Shown piece by piece: positions 1 through 14,400 of a stretch of DNA of 64,000 nucleotides; positions within the stretch are counted from its first letter, which is position 1, and every line of letters begins with the position of its first letter. The DNA comes from Clytia hemisphaerica (lineage: Eukaryota > Cnidaria > Hydrozoa > Leptothecata > Clytiidae), in NCBI GenBank assembly GCA_902728285.1, contig CACVBU010000498.1, forward strand, positions 620,001 to 684,000, given 5' to 3'. The notes under the pieces are model-generated. The model saw only the letters and a program-made list of their open reading frames with translations, was not told the origin of the DNA and ran no database searches. The position numbers were made by a program, and so were the translations under genes.

Positions 1-515
1 AGTATTGAAGATTTCTAGCCTTCTAATACAAGAATTAAATAAAACTTCGCCCACGAAACAAGTTTATGTTCAATTTCGTTATCCGTTAAATTTTGTTTTG
101 AAAGTATTTTCTCAAGCAAGAAAATGAAAAGTTCTTTACAAGCACATACAATTTCAGACTCAATTTGTAGACATAAAGTCGCTGGAGAATTTTGGAAGAA
201 AGTATCAAGCAATAGAGTTCACCTTAAAGAAAACATTGATTGAAAAATCTTATCATTCGATGAAGGATTACCAAGTTTACAGGCCTTTTTTCGTCCAAAT
301 ATTTTCTTACACTGATGTTAGAAACAATGAATCTCGTCTCATCTAATTTTTAAAGCCTCAATGAGCCAATAAGATTTCACCAATTGACAAAAGTACTCAT
401 TAGAAATGTACGATATATGAGATTATGATTAACTTTCTTAATCGTAGGGCGAGCTTGGTTACAATAGCATACTGTACATATCCTGTCTCTTTATACCTCC
501 ATGATGTATCGGAGG
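1..515. repeat. Dispersed repeat, copy 1 (inverted partner at 39965-40487)
   Basis: This stretch is a close reverse complement of 39965-40487. Shared strings include ttgttttgaaa, tatccgtt, aatgaaaagttctttac and cttggttacaatagcata. Similarity stops near cctccatg at about 513. The other end continues past the window start, so the element is incomplete here. No coding sequence is visible. Confidence 0.85.
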
Positions 516-714
516 AGAGGATATCGAGGGCGACAGTTAAGTGAAGTCGATGCAAAACAAATTCGATAGTTGATGTTCAGCTCTATATCGCCTTTTCTCA
601 CCTAAACAGACGACGGTGTTTTTGATGTTTTTACCGTTGTCGAGAAAAGTGGACGGCGGTTTTGGTCAACTTTGCTTTGTTATAACATCTCCCTCAATTT
701 ACCTTCAATACATA

Positions 715-945
715 AACTCGCTCATGTCCAGATGTTACGGTTTCGCATCGCTCCGATATGATATCTGTTACGGAAACACTCCCTGTGTTTATACTGAGCA
801 ACGAAACAACAAAACCGAAAAGCGTAAGAGGTTTTATCAAAGTCATCTTATTGACGTTTCGAATTTGGGCGTTCACACGGTGTTTCAGAATCGCTTGCTT
901 TTGGAACGATGTGGAACCCTAATGTCTGAACATGATCTTATTGAT
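715..945. repeat. Degenerate foldback/MITE-like repeat
   Basis: The left part (tcatgtccagatgttacggt) and the right part read backwards (tcatgttcagacattagggt) are imperfect inverted copies. The same sequence type recurs at 55142-55292. A 125-codon open frame crosses this stretch but resembles no known protein. The rest of 516-1340 holds nothing I recognise. Confidence 0.4.
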
Positions 946-1340
946 CTATCTCGTCAAACTTTGTTCTGGTGCAACTGGTATCACTATTCATGATATGCAC
1001 CATTGGTCCGAACCAGCAAATATTTTTAAAATATATTTTTTACTTCTTCTAATATGATATGATGTTATGCAAGTTTGTTCTGCTGGTTTGAACGTCGCCA
1101 CAGAGTCTTAAAGAGTCTTAATGCTCCTTAAGGCGTGTTCTGCTTGCGATTATTGAAATATTTATTGATAAAAATTTTGATGAAATCTTGTAGTAAGGGT
1201 TTTTTGAACCGATCAGGGATTCGATTTTTATGAGATTTGAATCTGGTTCTAAGGATATAAGAATGCGAAACAAAACTTTATATGTGATTTTTGAATTCTT
1301 TTTGTTACTTTGCTTCATGAAGACTTTTTTGGTCAAAATA

Positions 1341-1514
1341 CAGTTGACGCTCTCTAATTCGATCTTCAAGGGGAATTAGATTTTCATCGAATAAGGGAGC
1401 TTATCGAATAAGGGAGCTTCGTTTATGAGAGTTTCTTGTTGACGGGGACTTTAAATTTCATCGAATAAGGGAGCCTATCGAATAGTAGAACGTCGAATTA
1501 GAGAGCGTCAACTG
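1341..1514. mobile_element. pogo/Tigger-like MITE with perfect 22-bp TIRs and TA target duplication
   Basis: The left end is CAGTTGACGCTCTCTAATTC followed by ga, and the right end is its exact reverse complement. Both ends are flanked by TA (1339-1340 and 1515-1516), so the element is 174 bp. The start CAGTTGAC and the TA target fit the pogo branch of the Tc1/mariner superfamily. The interior repeats 'catcgaataagggagc'. It encodes no transposase, so it is non-autonomous. Confidence 0.8.
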
Positions 1515-4420
1515 TAATTCTTTTGCTATGCGTATTGACGCAGCCGTTTATTATGACGCCACTTTGAATCGGAAAAGGTTCAGATAGACTGTGATGATGA
1601 AAAAGCTAAAAGCATCCTTTCCTCGGATTTTTTTCTTGTTCGACAAAAACAAAAGCAAATGAGTTTTCCTTTAATCCTAATAGTTTATATTAGTTCGTGG
1701 TCTTAACAGTCTTCAGAGGTGTATTTAAAAAAACCACAAGTATCCTACAAATATGTATGCCCATATAAGAACATAGATAAGATGAGTAAAGCTAAGTCGT
1801 TTCTTCAAAAATATTAAATCGATGAGGCACAAGCTGTTTTGAGAAAAAGATTTTGAAATACTTGAAAAAAAAATTCAACGCATCTGTGATCGCGAGATTA
1901 GTGCGTACAAGTATCTTGATACACGCTTTTTTTATAGGAATAGTGTACTTTGGATGAGGTCAAGTATTCTTAAGAAAGTGCCTGTGGGTGAAATATTCTT
2001 AACATATTCTTACTTTTTTAGACGTGACTTTTTTACAAACATGAGAAATGATCAATTTGAGAGTTTTGGACTTTGGAGTGAACATTTAGGTTAAAATTAC
2101 ATTTCTTCCTCAAAGCTTCAATTTATCTGTATTCTTATCAAATTCTGTGAAATTCACCCTAGAGGGTATTCTTAGGGTATTCTTACGATTTGGCTAATTT
2201 TCACCCTGATATTCTTATAGAAGATATTCTCATAAAAAGCGTTTACGTTTCGATCCTAAGTGTCTTTTCTGCTGACTAGGTTTACCTCCAAATTCTTAAT
2301 AGGCGCAATTGTAGCAAAACAAACCAAAAGATTAGTGCCCAGCCTCGAAAAATCAAAATCAGTTGAAAATGAAAAAAATACCCCCTCCCCCCACGGATTA
2401 AGTGTACCAAACTTCAGCCAAAGCTGACTATTTTTGAAGTCTCAACAGAGCTTCAGCCTTGCTTTGACGAAGAACTTGTCTCCGGCCTGTAAAAAAAGCT
2501 TCAAGATATTCACCCAAGGAACAAGTGTGCAAAATATAATCAAATCAGACCACTTTTAAAATCTCTAGGTTGCCCTAAAGTTTTTGTGACAGACAGGCAC
2601 ACATTATCTGATTCTAGCATAGCATAGCAATCAAACTTAGGGGGAAGACAAAAATCAGCTTTTTTGTCGTCAACTTAAATTTCAAACGGGGGAATACGAA
2701 GGATAAGCACCGCTGATAAAAAAGTTTCCGTTAATATCACTCCTATTCCTACCTCTGATATACATTACTACTGATAGAAACAGCGATTCCTATTAGTCCC
2801 CCAGTTATCACTGGTTAGATGTATCTGTTATCCTCTTCCCTTTTCGCCTTTTCTAATGTCAAAAATAAAAAACAATATCGCCCACTTCCAACCTAGGCAT
2901 GCAACACGGCTGTTCAAAGAAAACAATGGAACCGTCCGCATGTGGAACGCTCACCAGTACTGAAAAATAAGAAAATGATAGCAGAATGCATACCTTTTCG
3001 TAAACTGTAGTCCGTTTCCCGCAAATGGTGATGTGATGTATAACCTCTTCTCTTCTATTTTTTATGACATTTATTTTGATGATATCTTTTGAAGAATTGA
3101 AGCACTTTCTACCCCTGTTCGATTATTTATCACTCTTTTTTGGGGGCAGTAAAAGGACAATAAAAACAACAATGGAATGTGGTAAATTATTCATACGATT
3201 GATATTTCCCTTGAGGTATTCTCCCCGTTCTTCTTTATTTTTCAAAAACAAAAGGCTTTTATTTTTAATACTTCAGAGAGGATTACGAAGAAGATAGGGA
3301 GAGTTCAGAGAAATAACATTTTCTTATTTTCGTGGTCTCGTAAATTCTTGCCTTGTCTTTCAGTTTTTTTTCTATTCCAAAATAGAGGGTGTTCAGAGTA
3401 TAAGCGGAATAAAAAAATGTATTGCAAAATGTCAAGCCATTCTCATTCCCTGGGCCTGATTCTCACTTTTTTATAATTTTGATGGTCGTTGAGAATCTAC
3501 ATCCTATGTAAAAAGCAAATCGTCATGGAGACGAGGTTGATATCATGCGAGACCTAAGCACCTTCGTGCATCTATGGCATTTTAAAGCCCCGAAGAAGCT
3601 AGAGAGGAATCTTTAACCAACGAAGTATAAGCCCGAAGGGATATAGAATCGAATCTCCCAGGTAAGATTTGAAGCTGCTAAATTCTACCTAGTCGCACGG
3701 TCTTGAGCGACCTGTGTGGTTTTTATACAAATTCCGGATTGTAAATTTTCTGCTAGAGTCACAAAAAGGAAACCTCCCCCCCCCTAAGAAGAATTCCAAT
3801 TTTCGTCTATTTTCGGTGCGTTACTTTGATTTTTTACCCAAAATTTTCCAAACTCTAGTCATCAACCGATCTCAACGTCAATTTATGGAAGTAAGTTTTT
3901 CGCTCCTTCTCATGTGGTACTTTTTACAAAAAAAAATTCTTTAAGTACGACCAGGTGCTAGGGTGAGAAGAATTACGGCTCGAGTTTCATGGGCTCCTTA
4001 AAACTGAAACAAGATGGGAAAAGTTTTTCTGCATCTCGAGATGAGTGTTAAGCTATTAGAGTTATGTTGCTTCGCATTCGAAATTCTTAAGTGAAATAAA
4101 ACGACCGGAATATTTCAAAATACTCTTCAAAGTGTTAAAGAGAGCTCATTTGGAAAGTGTTTTTGAAAAACGATGAACTCTCAGTAGTACTTCGAATATT
4201 GCAACATAGTGAAGGAGCAGTTAGAATTCATACATTGGGTGGACGAAGACGAACATTTCTCACAGAAGAATTTCCAGGGTATCTGATAGTTAGGTTTGAA
4301 GCGTTTTTCCAAGGATTTGGATAATGAGGTGAAATGAAAAGCCCGGAAGTGACCAAAGAATACTTGAGAACTTCTTATGATCTGGTTTAATTTTCCAGGG
4401 GGTAAAAGACTGATTTTAGT
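1515..4420. other. Non-coding repeat-rich DNA, 3' of cyclin-L
   Basis: No gene can be supported here. A weak inverted repeat bounds about 1918-2250 (acacgctttttttat against ataaaaagcgttt), with several 'tattctta' motifs between. The stretch 2540-2620 (gccctaaag...gacagacaggcacac...gattctagc) is a dispersed repeat seen again near 11800-11860. The remainder is AT-rich with short poly-A, poly-T and poly-C runs. Confidence 0.5.
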
Positions 4421-4555
4421 TCGTCCGCCCTCCCCTAAAATTTTGCTAATTTTTCCACGGGGTGGGTATCTGCACTTTCTTAGTTAGTTCGTCCGCCCTC
4501 CCCTAAAATTTTTGCTAATTTTTCCACGGGGTGGGTATCTGCACTTTCTTAGAAT
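4416..4555. repeat. 68-bp direct tandem duplication
   Basis: The unit containing tcgtccgccctcccctaaaa and ccacggggtgggtatctgca occurs twice, with starts at 4421 and 4489. The copies are nearly identical, differing by one T, so the duplication is recent or homogenised. Confidence 0.85.
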
Positions 4556-4666
4556 TTCTTTTGACTTGAAAAACTTACCAACCCCGTATGGATATTAAAT
4601 AGACCAGCTCGACGATTTACACAAAAAATCGAAACTAAAAAATGTTATGTTAAAAATGTCAATTCT

Positions 4667-4672
4667 TTTATT
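4667..4672 (-). promoter_or_regulatory. Candidate poly(A) signal for cyclin-L
   Basis: TTTATT on the plus strand reads AATAAA on the minus strand, about 770 nt after the cyclin-L stop codon. It is a candidate only: AT-rich sequence makes chance hexamers common. Confidence 0.3.
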
Positions 4673-4999
4673 TATAAAAATCTAGAACAAAAAAAAATCG
4701 ATCATCAACAGAAATACGCACAATTGATCGAAGATTACCTTTAAAAAAATCACCTACACTCTAAATACAAAGTTAAAAACGCAATATCAATCTTATCATG
4801 GTCTGCATGGTTTGATACACGAATCCGTAGTCTATGGCTGGCTAATTCAAATTTTGTTTCCACAATATTTTTCTTTTTTTTCTTCAAAAGAGCCCTAAAT
4901 TAACAAAAGTTATTTGAAAACAAAAAGGTAGCTTCGACTTTATAATGGAGAATTCGCAAGGGATGCAATATTAAATTTTTCTTGTTAATTCATGCCTTT

Positions 5000-5330
5000 T
5001 TTCTGATGTTGGATGAAATGTTGGACCGGTTTGCGTCAATTTAAATTTTTGGAAAAAAATGAAAAAGAAGCAAATACTCGTGTTGGACGGTGTTGGATGA
5101 AGTTTGATCCAACATTTGCGGCGAGATCAAAGAAGCTCTCTCATTGAATTGTGTAATATTTCGTGGATGAAATGTTGGGTCGGTTTGCCCCGGCCTTGAT
5201 TTTTGTTTCATCCAACGCAAGTCTTTCTATCAAATATTTCATCCAACATTGGAAAATCATTTTGGATGAAATGTTGGACTGGTTTGCCCTGGCCTTTATA
5301 TTATTTTAATATTATATTCGCGAATTTAAA
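5000..5330. repeat. Cluster of short direct and inverted repeats around 'ttggatgaaatgttgga'
   Basis: The motif ggatgaaatgttgg(a/g)(c/t)(c/t)ggtttg occurs near 5012, 5164 and 5263. Inverted forms (catccaac, tttcatccaaca) lie at about 5105-5245. The cluster lies in the likely cyclin-L 3' UTR or flank and looks like a rearranged inverted-repeat element. Confidence 0.6.
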
Positions 5331-5438
5331 TTTCAACAGTGACACCAGAAGGTTTTGGACTCATGCAAATACTCTACACAGACATTCAACCAAAAACTAA
5401 ATATATTTCGTGGATACACGTGTTTTATGTTAAAAGAT

Positions 5439-8400
5439 TCATCGACGACCTCGGTATTTATCTTTCGATCTTTCTTTTTCTCGTTCTCGGTCACGACGAC
5501 TTTTATCGGTTTTACGTGATTGAGGAGACAATGATCGGTAGCGAACGGGCGAACGACTTCTCGAGCGCTTTTTAGTGCCCCTGTGTTTCTTATCTTTATC
5601 ACTATACCCGTTTGTATCTCTCACCCTGTCTCGGTTAGTGTCTTTTGGTTTTAATTTGCTACGGCGATCATCGGGACTGTGTGAACTTCGGCGGTTTTTC
5701 GGTCGTCTATCGTAGTCGGAATCTGAACTCGGTGACCTTCGTTTTCGTGATCGGGACTCGTCTTTGCGTTGCTTTTTATTGGAATTTCGCTTGTTTGTTT
5801 CGTCAGCAGAGTCAGAATGAGCTGAAGATTGGGAACTTTCAGACGCGTCGCGTGGTCGAGGTCTTCGCGGTTTTTTATTGTCACTGAAAAAGGTAATTAT
5901 TTGAAGAGTTTATTTTGATCTGGCATGAAATCAGTTGAGTATTGACTAAGACATTGATTTTGGCGATGGGTTTGATCTCACTACCCGAAAGGGTTCCAAT
6001 AATTTGAGTGCGGATCGCTACCGCTGAAACATCGAGTCCATTTTTGAAGTCACTTTTGTTACAAGTCATCAAGAGTAGAAAGTTAGACGATATACCAGGT
6101 TTTGCTGTAAGAGTTATTTCGTTTGTATTGACTTATGAGAAGGAACAATATTAAATTGATACATACCTTGAATCGTTTCCATTCTTAAGAGCTGAAGAAT
6201 TGTTCGAAGTTCGACTCTCTGCTCGATTTTCCGTAGGAGAGGCTACAATAAAAAAAAATCAAATTTTTAAATATGGCATCAGAATGGTACACGTTTTTTT
6301 AAAAGAAACACACTTTTAAGAAACATGAGGCTCAGAATGCCTAAAAACTAAGAAACATCTAAGAAACATGCTGAGGCTGAGAATGATAAAATAACATTTT
6401 TTAATTCGGTTTTTTAAGAACCTTCCAATCGAAACAAATGTTTTTTTTCTTTGCATGAAAAATAGGCTGATTATGTCAAAAAGTTTAGAAACATCAGGAA
6501 ACATGTAATAAACATTTAAGGCTCAAAAGGCCGATTTCTTAAGAAACATTGAGCCTGCTTTGTAAAAAATAGTTTCATGAAAAAACGTGTATACGCGGGA
6601 GTTATTTAGTTGTACTTATTATGGGAAAATGTAAGGTGCGTTATAAATAAATATAGCTGAGAAGAAAAGTACGTCAAGATCATAACATAATTGAGGAAGT
6701 TCGTAACAACTTTTTTCGTTGTTATTTTCGTTAATATTTAATCAATCAGAGGCAACAGTTTTTTATTCTAGTCTATTTTTCGAACTATTACGAATTACTT
6801 ACGTTAATAACGAGGAAGGGTTATTTTAGGGATTATTTCAAGAACTACGAAACTCACTGGTTCGACTAGATGGTTTTGACCCGTTCTTCAATCGTTGGTT
6901 GTTATTAAGAGAAGGCGGTTGTGTGGCGGATGTATTATTGTCGTCTGCTTGCGAGGGTGTGAACGAGCCGGGCTTCTTTTCGTCTTTCAAAGCAGAGAAG
7001 GTTTTCTCTTTCTCAGCTTTTTCCTTACGAAGTTTGCTGACGAGACTTTCCAGATGTGCTAGTTTCCTCTGTAAGAAAAACGAAAAAGAGAGATCAGTTA
7101 AAATTCAAAGAGAGCTTTAAAAACTCGTTTTATCGTTAAGTTTCTTCCCGCAACGTGGTGATCTTCAACCTTCAATCTTCAACGTCACGTACACAAGCAA
7201 AAAAATTAGGCAGTAAAAGAGATGTTTCGATTAACCATTCAGTTTGTTTTTCTTCTCCTTCGAGGTATTCTCTTCCTATGAGGTTTAGGCATCGATTGAA
7301 GAGCTTTCCATGTGCGTTTCGTAAACTGTCACAAAAAGGTAGAGTGTGGATTTGTTTATCAACGAGGTAAATTTCCCCTCCATCACAGAAAACCTTTTTC
7401 CCTTCACGTTCTCTGTTGCTTATTCATTTGTGTGGTAAAAATATCTTATTTTTAGAAACATTTTTTTTTTGAAAGGGACAAACCTTGGGTTTTGAGTATA
7501 GACGCATGATGGAAATGGAGATGTCTTCAATCTCGTTGTAGGTTGCATCGAAAATTTGGAACCAAGCTGGCCTCTGTGGTAAGGGGACCTAAAAATAAAA
7601 CAAAAAAATAAATTTAGAAAAAAACAGTAGATATTTGTTGAAACAAATTTCCATATTTATCAACAACAGCATGAAATAAGTCCACCATCTTTTTCTATTA
7701 AGGCCGTTTTCTATTTATAGCTAAGAACTTTAAATATTCATTTTATTTGAGAGATGAGTTTAAGAGAGCCTTGGTTATTTAAAGAAGGATGAGCCAATAA
7801 ACAATACCGGATAGCCTTCAAAATACATATTGCTCCAAATGTAAACATTCAAATTAAATCTCCACAGAACAGATCAACCGAAGGCAATTGAAAAATATTT
7901 ATCAGGAAAAGATGAAAGAGAGTTTCCACGGAAAGAGAGTTTGACAATATTTCGAGGGTATTTAGGACAATTCCTATTTCTTTGTAAATACGAAATCACT
8001 TGTGACTTTTCTATTTAAAATTCTTCGTTTTTTCCTTATTCGAGTTAAGTCTGGGCACATGCTTATTTTATTTTGTTCTCGAGCAATGTGTCTATCTATT
8101 GTTTTGTTTAAGCAAAAAATTCCAACCTGAAATGTTATGCAGAACAGAATGTGGGTAAAACGAAAGAAATTGCATTTCCCAAACTGATAAAAACACAGTG
8201 CTATTGAAATGGATTTTCCCGATTTCTCATCTTACTAGCTTGCCTTTTGACAAACGAAACGTTGAATCGAATGTCAGCAAATATTTTACATAAAAGATAG
8301 AACAAGATAAAGTAGGGTAGGTACCTGTTCGTTGCGAGCAGCCAGGAAGATGCATGCACAAGCTATACTTTCAGGAGGGAAGCGAACAAAAACATCTGAT

Positions 8401-11400
8401 CGTAAACTATCGTTCATATAATTCCTGAAAAGATAGATTAGAACTGATTAGAACTGTGCCAATCTCGTCAATATAGAAAATATGCAACAAGATATAACAT
8501 ACCTTTCATAAGAAAAAGATTTGCCCGCGGCTTCAGTTTGTCTAGACCATGTGAAGTTAAACGATAATTAACCTCTTTGCTTTTTTGACACGTGAAAGTT
8601 GTTTTTGTCTTGTGTCCTGGCACATTGACTAAATTTCAGTAATTTTAACAATTTATCCTTGTATTAAAGGGTGAACATGAACTTGACTTACCATGCTCTA
8701 CGCGCCAAATTTTGATTTTTTTCGTGGCCAATCATTTGAAGGTATGTGATGATTAACTGAAAATACAAGGAATAATATATCAAGTAAAAACATTACTTCT
8801 TCACTGACCGTTCAACAATTGTATACAAATTCTAGAATTTCCTTATGCCCCTTACAAGTCAAAAAGAAAAATTCGAAAATAAATTCTTTTGGAAAGAAAG
8901 TCTTGGAAGACGAATATCAAAAAAGTTTCAGAAAAATCTTTATCGTGACTATATATCTTTTTGTAAAATCGAAAAGCCACAAAATGGCGTAAAACTAATC
9001 CTCCTTTCAAAACAACAACAACAACAACAACAGCAGGAAGGAACTGTATCTCACCTTATGAGGGTGTTTCACGTGGACACAAAATCCAAGGTCCTAAAAA
9101 AATAAGAAAGGCAATCTCGTGAGAGGGAAGAAGCAACTTAGCATAAGTAGAAGAACCACATAGAAGATTTTTTTAATGTTGGAACTAAAATCTGTAGATA
9201 ACAAAACAAGTTATTATTTGTGTGGGCGAAATATGTTCCAACAGTATTACAGTGATAGCATTCGTTGTTTTGATTTGAGCTAGGAGTGCTAGAATAAAAA
9301 GTTATTAAAATAAAAGGTCTTTAAATTATTTCACTGTTTTCAATTTACTCAGAGGCCTGTTTGTTAGCTGTTAAATTATGTACAAGGGGACAAATTGTTG
9401 GTGGCCATAAAACTCAGAATCAGAATTTTCAAAAAAAGGGAAAAGATACGATTTAAAGGTATTAACCTAAAGGGGGGCAAGTGGGCAAAATATTTCCGCT
9501 AAATCCAGTACGAGAATTACTAGCAGATTCATGTAAAAAAGTCACGAACACATTTTTTCATTTAAATATCCAGAGTATAATATAAGATCATCCTTGCATG
9601 TCTCGACCAATCAGAGCTTAGCCCGAGGGCCACTTATAGCTTTTTGATAGACTGGATGGCGCTGATTTATGTTTTTATTACAGTTTCATAAACTTTTATA
9701 GGGTTTAAGAATAAAACTCATTTTGTTTTCATATAATATTTTGAAAACGAAGTCACTTGACTCAGCGCCATCAAAATGAGTCAGAAAGCAAAGTTTAGTC
9801 AAAAGAAGACTCTTGTTTAATCAGAGCTATACTCGACGTTTTTTCGCGATTCTTTTACATGAAGGAAATTTGAGTATTGTATCGAGGCCGTGATAAGTTT
9901 TGGACAGATATTCTCTATGATTCTAGCTTGAAAAATTTAGACAAAATACAATAGCAGTGCTTGGTTTTTTTTTCTTACCTTTAGGATTCGCCTTTCAGCT
10001 TTGATGATACCATTTTTCAAATTGAAATACGTCATACTTGTAAAATCCATCGGTGTGTGAGATCTATGGAATGCAACAAGTAAACAGTTAACTATACTCC
10101 TTTCTGAAACCACCTTCCTTCCATTGAAAGCCCTAACAAGACAACTTGCTTCACCCAGTAATCCAAAAAACCTTTCTTTTACATACTTAGCTTTATTTTA
10201 CGCTTTACAAGACATGGCATCCAAATATGAAAATGTTTATCAAACTTAAAATTTTACCTGCTTTTACTTACCACTACTTACCTGAAATATCAACTATTCG
10301 GGACGATCGAAATCTCCACCAGTTCCAAAAATACCATTAAGAAGAAAACACAAGAGGTTGACAGTGGTAGTTCACTGCCGTGAAAACGCTTACCACGCCC
10401 ATTGGTTCTTGGCAACAACACAACATCAACTAACACAAGCCACAAGCTTAAAGCATCTAGATTAACAAACAGACCTCAGATCCTTTTTCATCGTCCAATA
10501 CATACATACACTTGGAGGTTCGGAGAGAAATCCAAAATATGAATTCCAAACTACTGAATTCGCTATCACTTCAGTAAGCGGTCATTACACAGATAATGAA
10601 AAATATGATACAAAACTAATATATTCTTTCTAAACTGTCAATTCAATTTCTTCACTCGGATAAAAAACTTTTTCTCTACAGTTCATGCTTCTAATTATCA
10701 GGATGGTATACAAGAAATCAAGACTGTCATAACTCAAATGATGATAATGCAGAGCAAAATTTTCAACTGGTCAGAGTTATATCATTTAATATCTCAATCT
10801 AGTTGATTGGTGTTGAGTATTTGTGTGTGTAAAAGACACAAGGTTGACATCTTTAAGTTTAAGTAACTAAAACTTGTGCTAAATTTGAAAAAAATCAAGA
10901 ACATTTGCGATTCGTGATTAGCCATCTCCCTTCCACTACCACTACACCATTTTGAAATTTAAAGAGGAAGAGATATAGATTACATTTGACAATAGATTTT
11001 ATTCTATTCAACGAAAGGTGACGTAATGACATTTTGATACATCATTAACTTTACAAAGGAAAAGCATAAAGGTCGTTTACGAAAAAAAACAAAAAACAAT
11101 CAAGGTCATACTGTGACCTTGTTGAGTGATGATTTGAATTTTTTAGACGTCCTAGGTCAAATTCGTATTGTTTACGTGAAAAATTATTTGTGAAAGAGTA
11201 AGTGACCTTTAAAAGAAAAATTTTAAGTATATACCAGGTCATTCCATAGAAATTTGTTTGATAGGTCACGACAAAAATGGTGTGCGAGCGTTAAAAAATC
11301 TTTCTGACAAATTTAAGGCGAAGTGTCCATTTCTAACTTCATTTTTTAAGCTTCATGATAAATTCTGTAAAGTAGATTAGATGCAACTAACAAATTTGCA

Positions 11401-14400
11401 ATTTTCGAAAATAACAAAATATTCCAAAATAACTACTCTCGGAGATAGAAAAAGTCGAGATAGAAAAAGCAAAATACAATTCATTTTTTCAGTGAAACAA
11501 AATGAATCCAAGGTATATATGTGTAACCTTAGCAATATAGAACATAGTCATTACGCACTTTTATTTACATTCAACGACACTGTATTTCGACCTCTAACGT
11601 AACATCTCCACCCAGAAATAAAAAAACACGAAAGATGTCGAAATATTGTCGAACATGCGCAACGCAATGACTGGTCGTCTCAACTTCAATTTTCTTTTAA
11701 TTTTTAGAGGGCCATATTGTAGCAATAGTTAGAAATTCTAGATTTCACTTTGTGAAAACCAAAGTAATATTTCAATCAAATCGGACCATTTTTTAAGTCC
11801 CTAAGCTGCCCCAAAGTTGTAAGACATACACAAAGACAGACAGACATTCTCAGATTCTAGCTAAACTGAAGTTGGAAAAAATCATTGTCATATCTAGTTA
11901 GTTTGCTTTCCAAAAATGACCATAATACAGCTGAATGTTTCGAAAATAAAAGTTCCAAATCTAGCAAACTATATTCCGTTGAAATGTTAATTCAGAGCAC
12001 TACAATTCTTATAAAAAAAATTCCAAAAGCTTTTGAAAATAAAAAGGAAAAATGAAGAAATTTCGTGCTACAAACTTCATTTTTGTTATATTTCATTCAA
12101 TGTTATCTAAAGCTTCCTTAAATTCAGCTATATAATCTTTCCCCCCGTAAAATCATTGTATCGAAAGTAAAGGCTATGTATGAGAGAAAAACAGCAACTC
12201 AACCAATCTACCTTCTGCTGGCTGTAGCTCTCTATTATATAGATTTACGGGAAACATAATTATATAGAGAACTTCTATTAAAAACAAAGCTTCTAGCAAC
12301 GAAGCAAGAATGTTTCATCCTTAATTTTCATCCTCAAACTATTTTACATTTTTAGTGTTTTGAATGTTCATTCATACCCTATTTGGCCTAGGGGGGGGGG
12401 CTCTTTCTGTTCTGAGGTCAAACTATAGGTAATAGCTCCTGAAATAATAGAGCTTTTGCCGTGAAATTTTCTGTAAATTCCTAGCTTTTATTTAGCTTCA
12501 AAATAAAATAAAAATTTGACACCTAAATATTTTCACACCTTGAGCATGATGACATTTCTGACAGTAAGGTGTCACAAAAATTGACAAATTTCATCCAAAA
12601 AGACCCAATAGATCAAAAGTTAAGGGGTGGTAGAGGAAAAGCCCCCCCCCCTAGTTCTGAACCGCCCCTAAAAGCCTAGGTTGAATAGGGTTAAAATCAA
12701 AACATTCGTTGAAGAACGACAAATAAAACAAGAAGTAAAGCGAATGGACATTAGGTCCAAAATCTTCCCACATGAAAATGTATTTAAAACATGATTCTAC
12801 CAGTAGTAATTTTTCATCTTCATTTTCGACTTAAGCCTGCAACAAGCACAACATCGCAATGTAATTTAAAAAAATCTAAAGTTGAAGATAAATTTTATTG
12901 AACATTCTGATTCAAACTTAGCTTTTGAAATATGACAATTATCTTTAAAAGGGAAAACCCTGAAGCATATTGTAAAGGTTCATTTCTGACTCTCACATGG
13001 CCTAAAAGTTTTGAAAGCCTTCAGAATAAAGCCCTGCAAGCGGATTAGAAAAGCTGCATAAACAACTCCTAAGAAAACACTCATTGTTAGGTCATCACCG
13101 TCTTTAAAAGTGTTTGCTAGCAATTAAAATTTGGTAAGTTGTAAAAAATGAGTCAAATAGTACAAATTAAATAAAAAAACGCCTTGTTTTACCCCGAACA
13201 TTCAAAATTTTGGAAGCCTTCAGATGTTCTTAACGTTTTGGGTTCTTAACATGTTATTATTATCACCACTATATATTTTTGTCCATTTTCCTAAGAAATC
13301 AAGTGTTTAGAGTCCGCAATTTGTTCTTGATGTTTTGGCCATCGAAGTCTTGTTCTTATTTAATTTGTTCATGTTGGTTCTTATATATAAAAAAACGTGT
13401 ATCGCATGTGGAAATAAGTAAAATATTTTGAATTTTTTTTTCCTGATTCGAAATAGTCTTCTTTCCTGTTCTTTCACCAGTATGCAACCCATTGGTGACC
13501 CATCATATAAATTTTGACTTGTCTGAAGATTACTATTGACAAAAGATAAAAATGAAAGCTCAAACCGCATCAGCTTTTGTTGATCATGAATTATAAGCAG
13601 GTTCTGTGAGTGGCCCCTAAGAATTTGTAGACCTTAGGTTTGAGAAATTAAGAAAATTTGAATTTAGAAGAGTTTTAATTTTTGTTAGGCATAATTAAGT
13701 AGTTTAGCCAGTCAACTACTAATGTGAAATCTATGAAATAGACAAAGGAATTCATAAATTAGCCTCCATTTAAGTTAGAATAAATATAGATGATCCCTGG
13801 CTGAGCGTGTGACCCCTTATCCAAGGCTCTAGGTGCCAGTTGCTATCGAACCTTTTAGCCTTCCCCTACAGCCAGGAGTGCCCAGAGTTATTTATAGATA
13901 TTTTTTGTAACAATAGGGTAATGGATCTCTTTCAGGAGCAGATTAAGAGAACTTAATCCACCTATTCTTATCCGTTGAATACCAAATCTTGTACCCCCTC
14001 AATCTATTTTGAAGGTTTTGCAATTTGGGTAGGGTGTTTTTTATTTGAACCTTGTTGATTTCTGATCGAGCTGTCTTTAGATTTCAATTATTTTTTCAAG
14101 ATAGGAATATACAACCTTATGGAGATTCCGCTCTACTTCAAAGGGTTGTAACTTTTTCTCAAGATAATTTCCCATGATTTTCGACGAAAATGTTAAGCGT
14201 GATTTGATTATCCCTGATTCAATTTTCATCTGCGCATAAAAAAATTTCTTGTATTTGAAGAAAATTTCCTTAAGCTTGTTTTTACATTGTCTTTAATGTT
14301 TGCTAAATTGATAAGGTAGCATCGTTTGAAAGTATCAATTGGTGCAAAAAATAAATTTCATGTTGCAAAATCAGCACTTTAGAGAAAAATTTGCCCTGAG

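Noticed and set aside
616..993. 125-codon plus-strand open frame
   Set aside because: It overlaps a worn inverted repeat, has no recognisable domain, and no splice or start context supports it.
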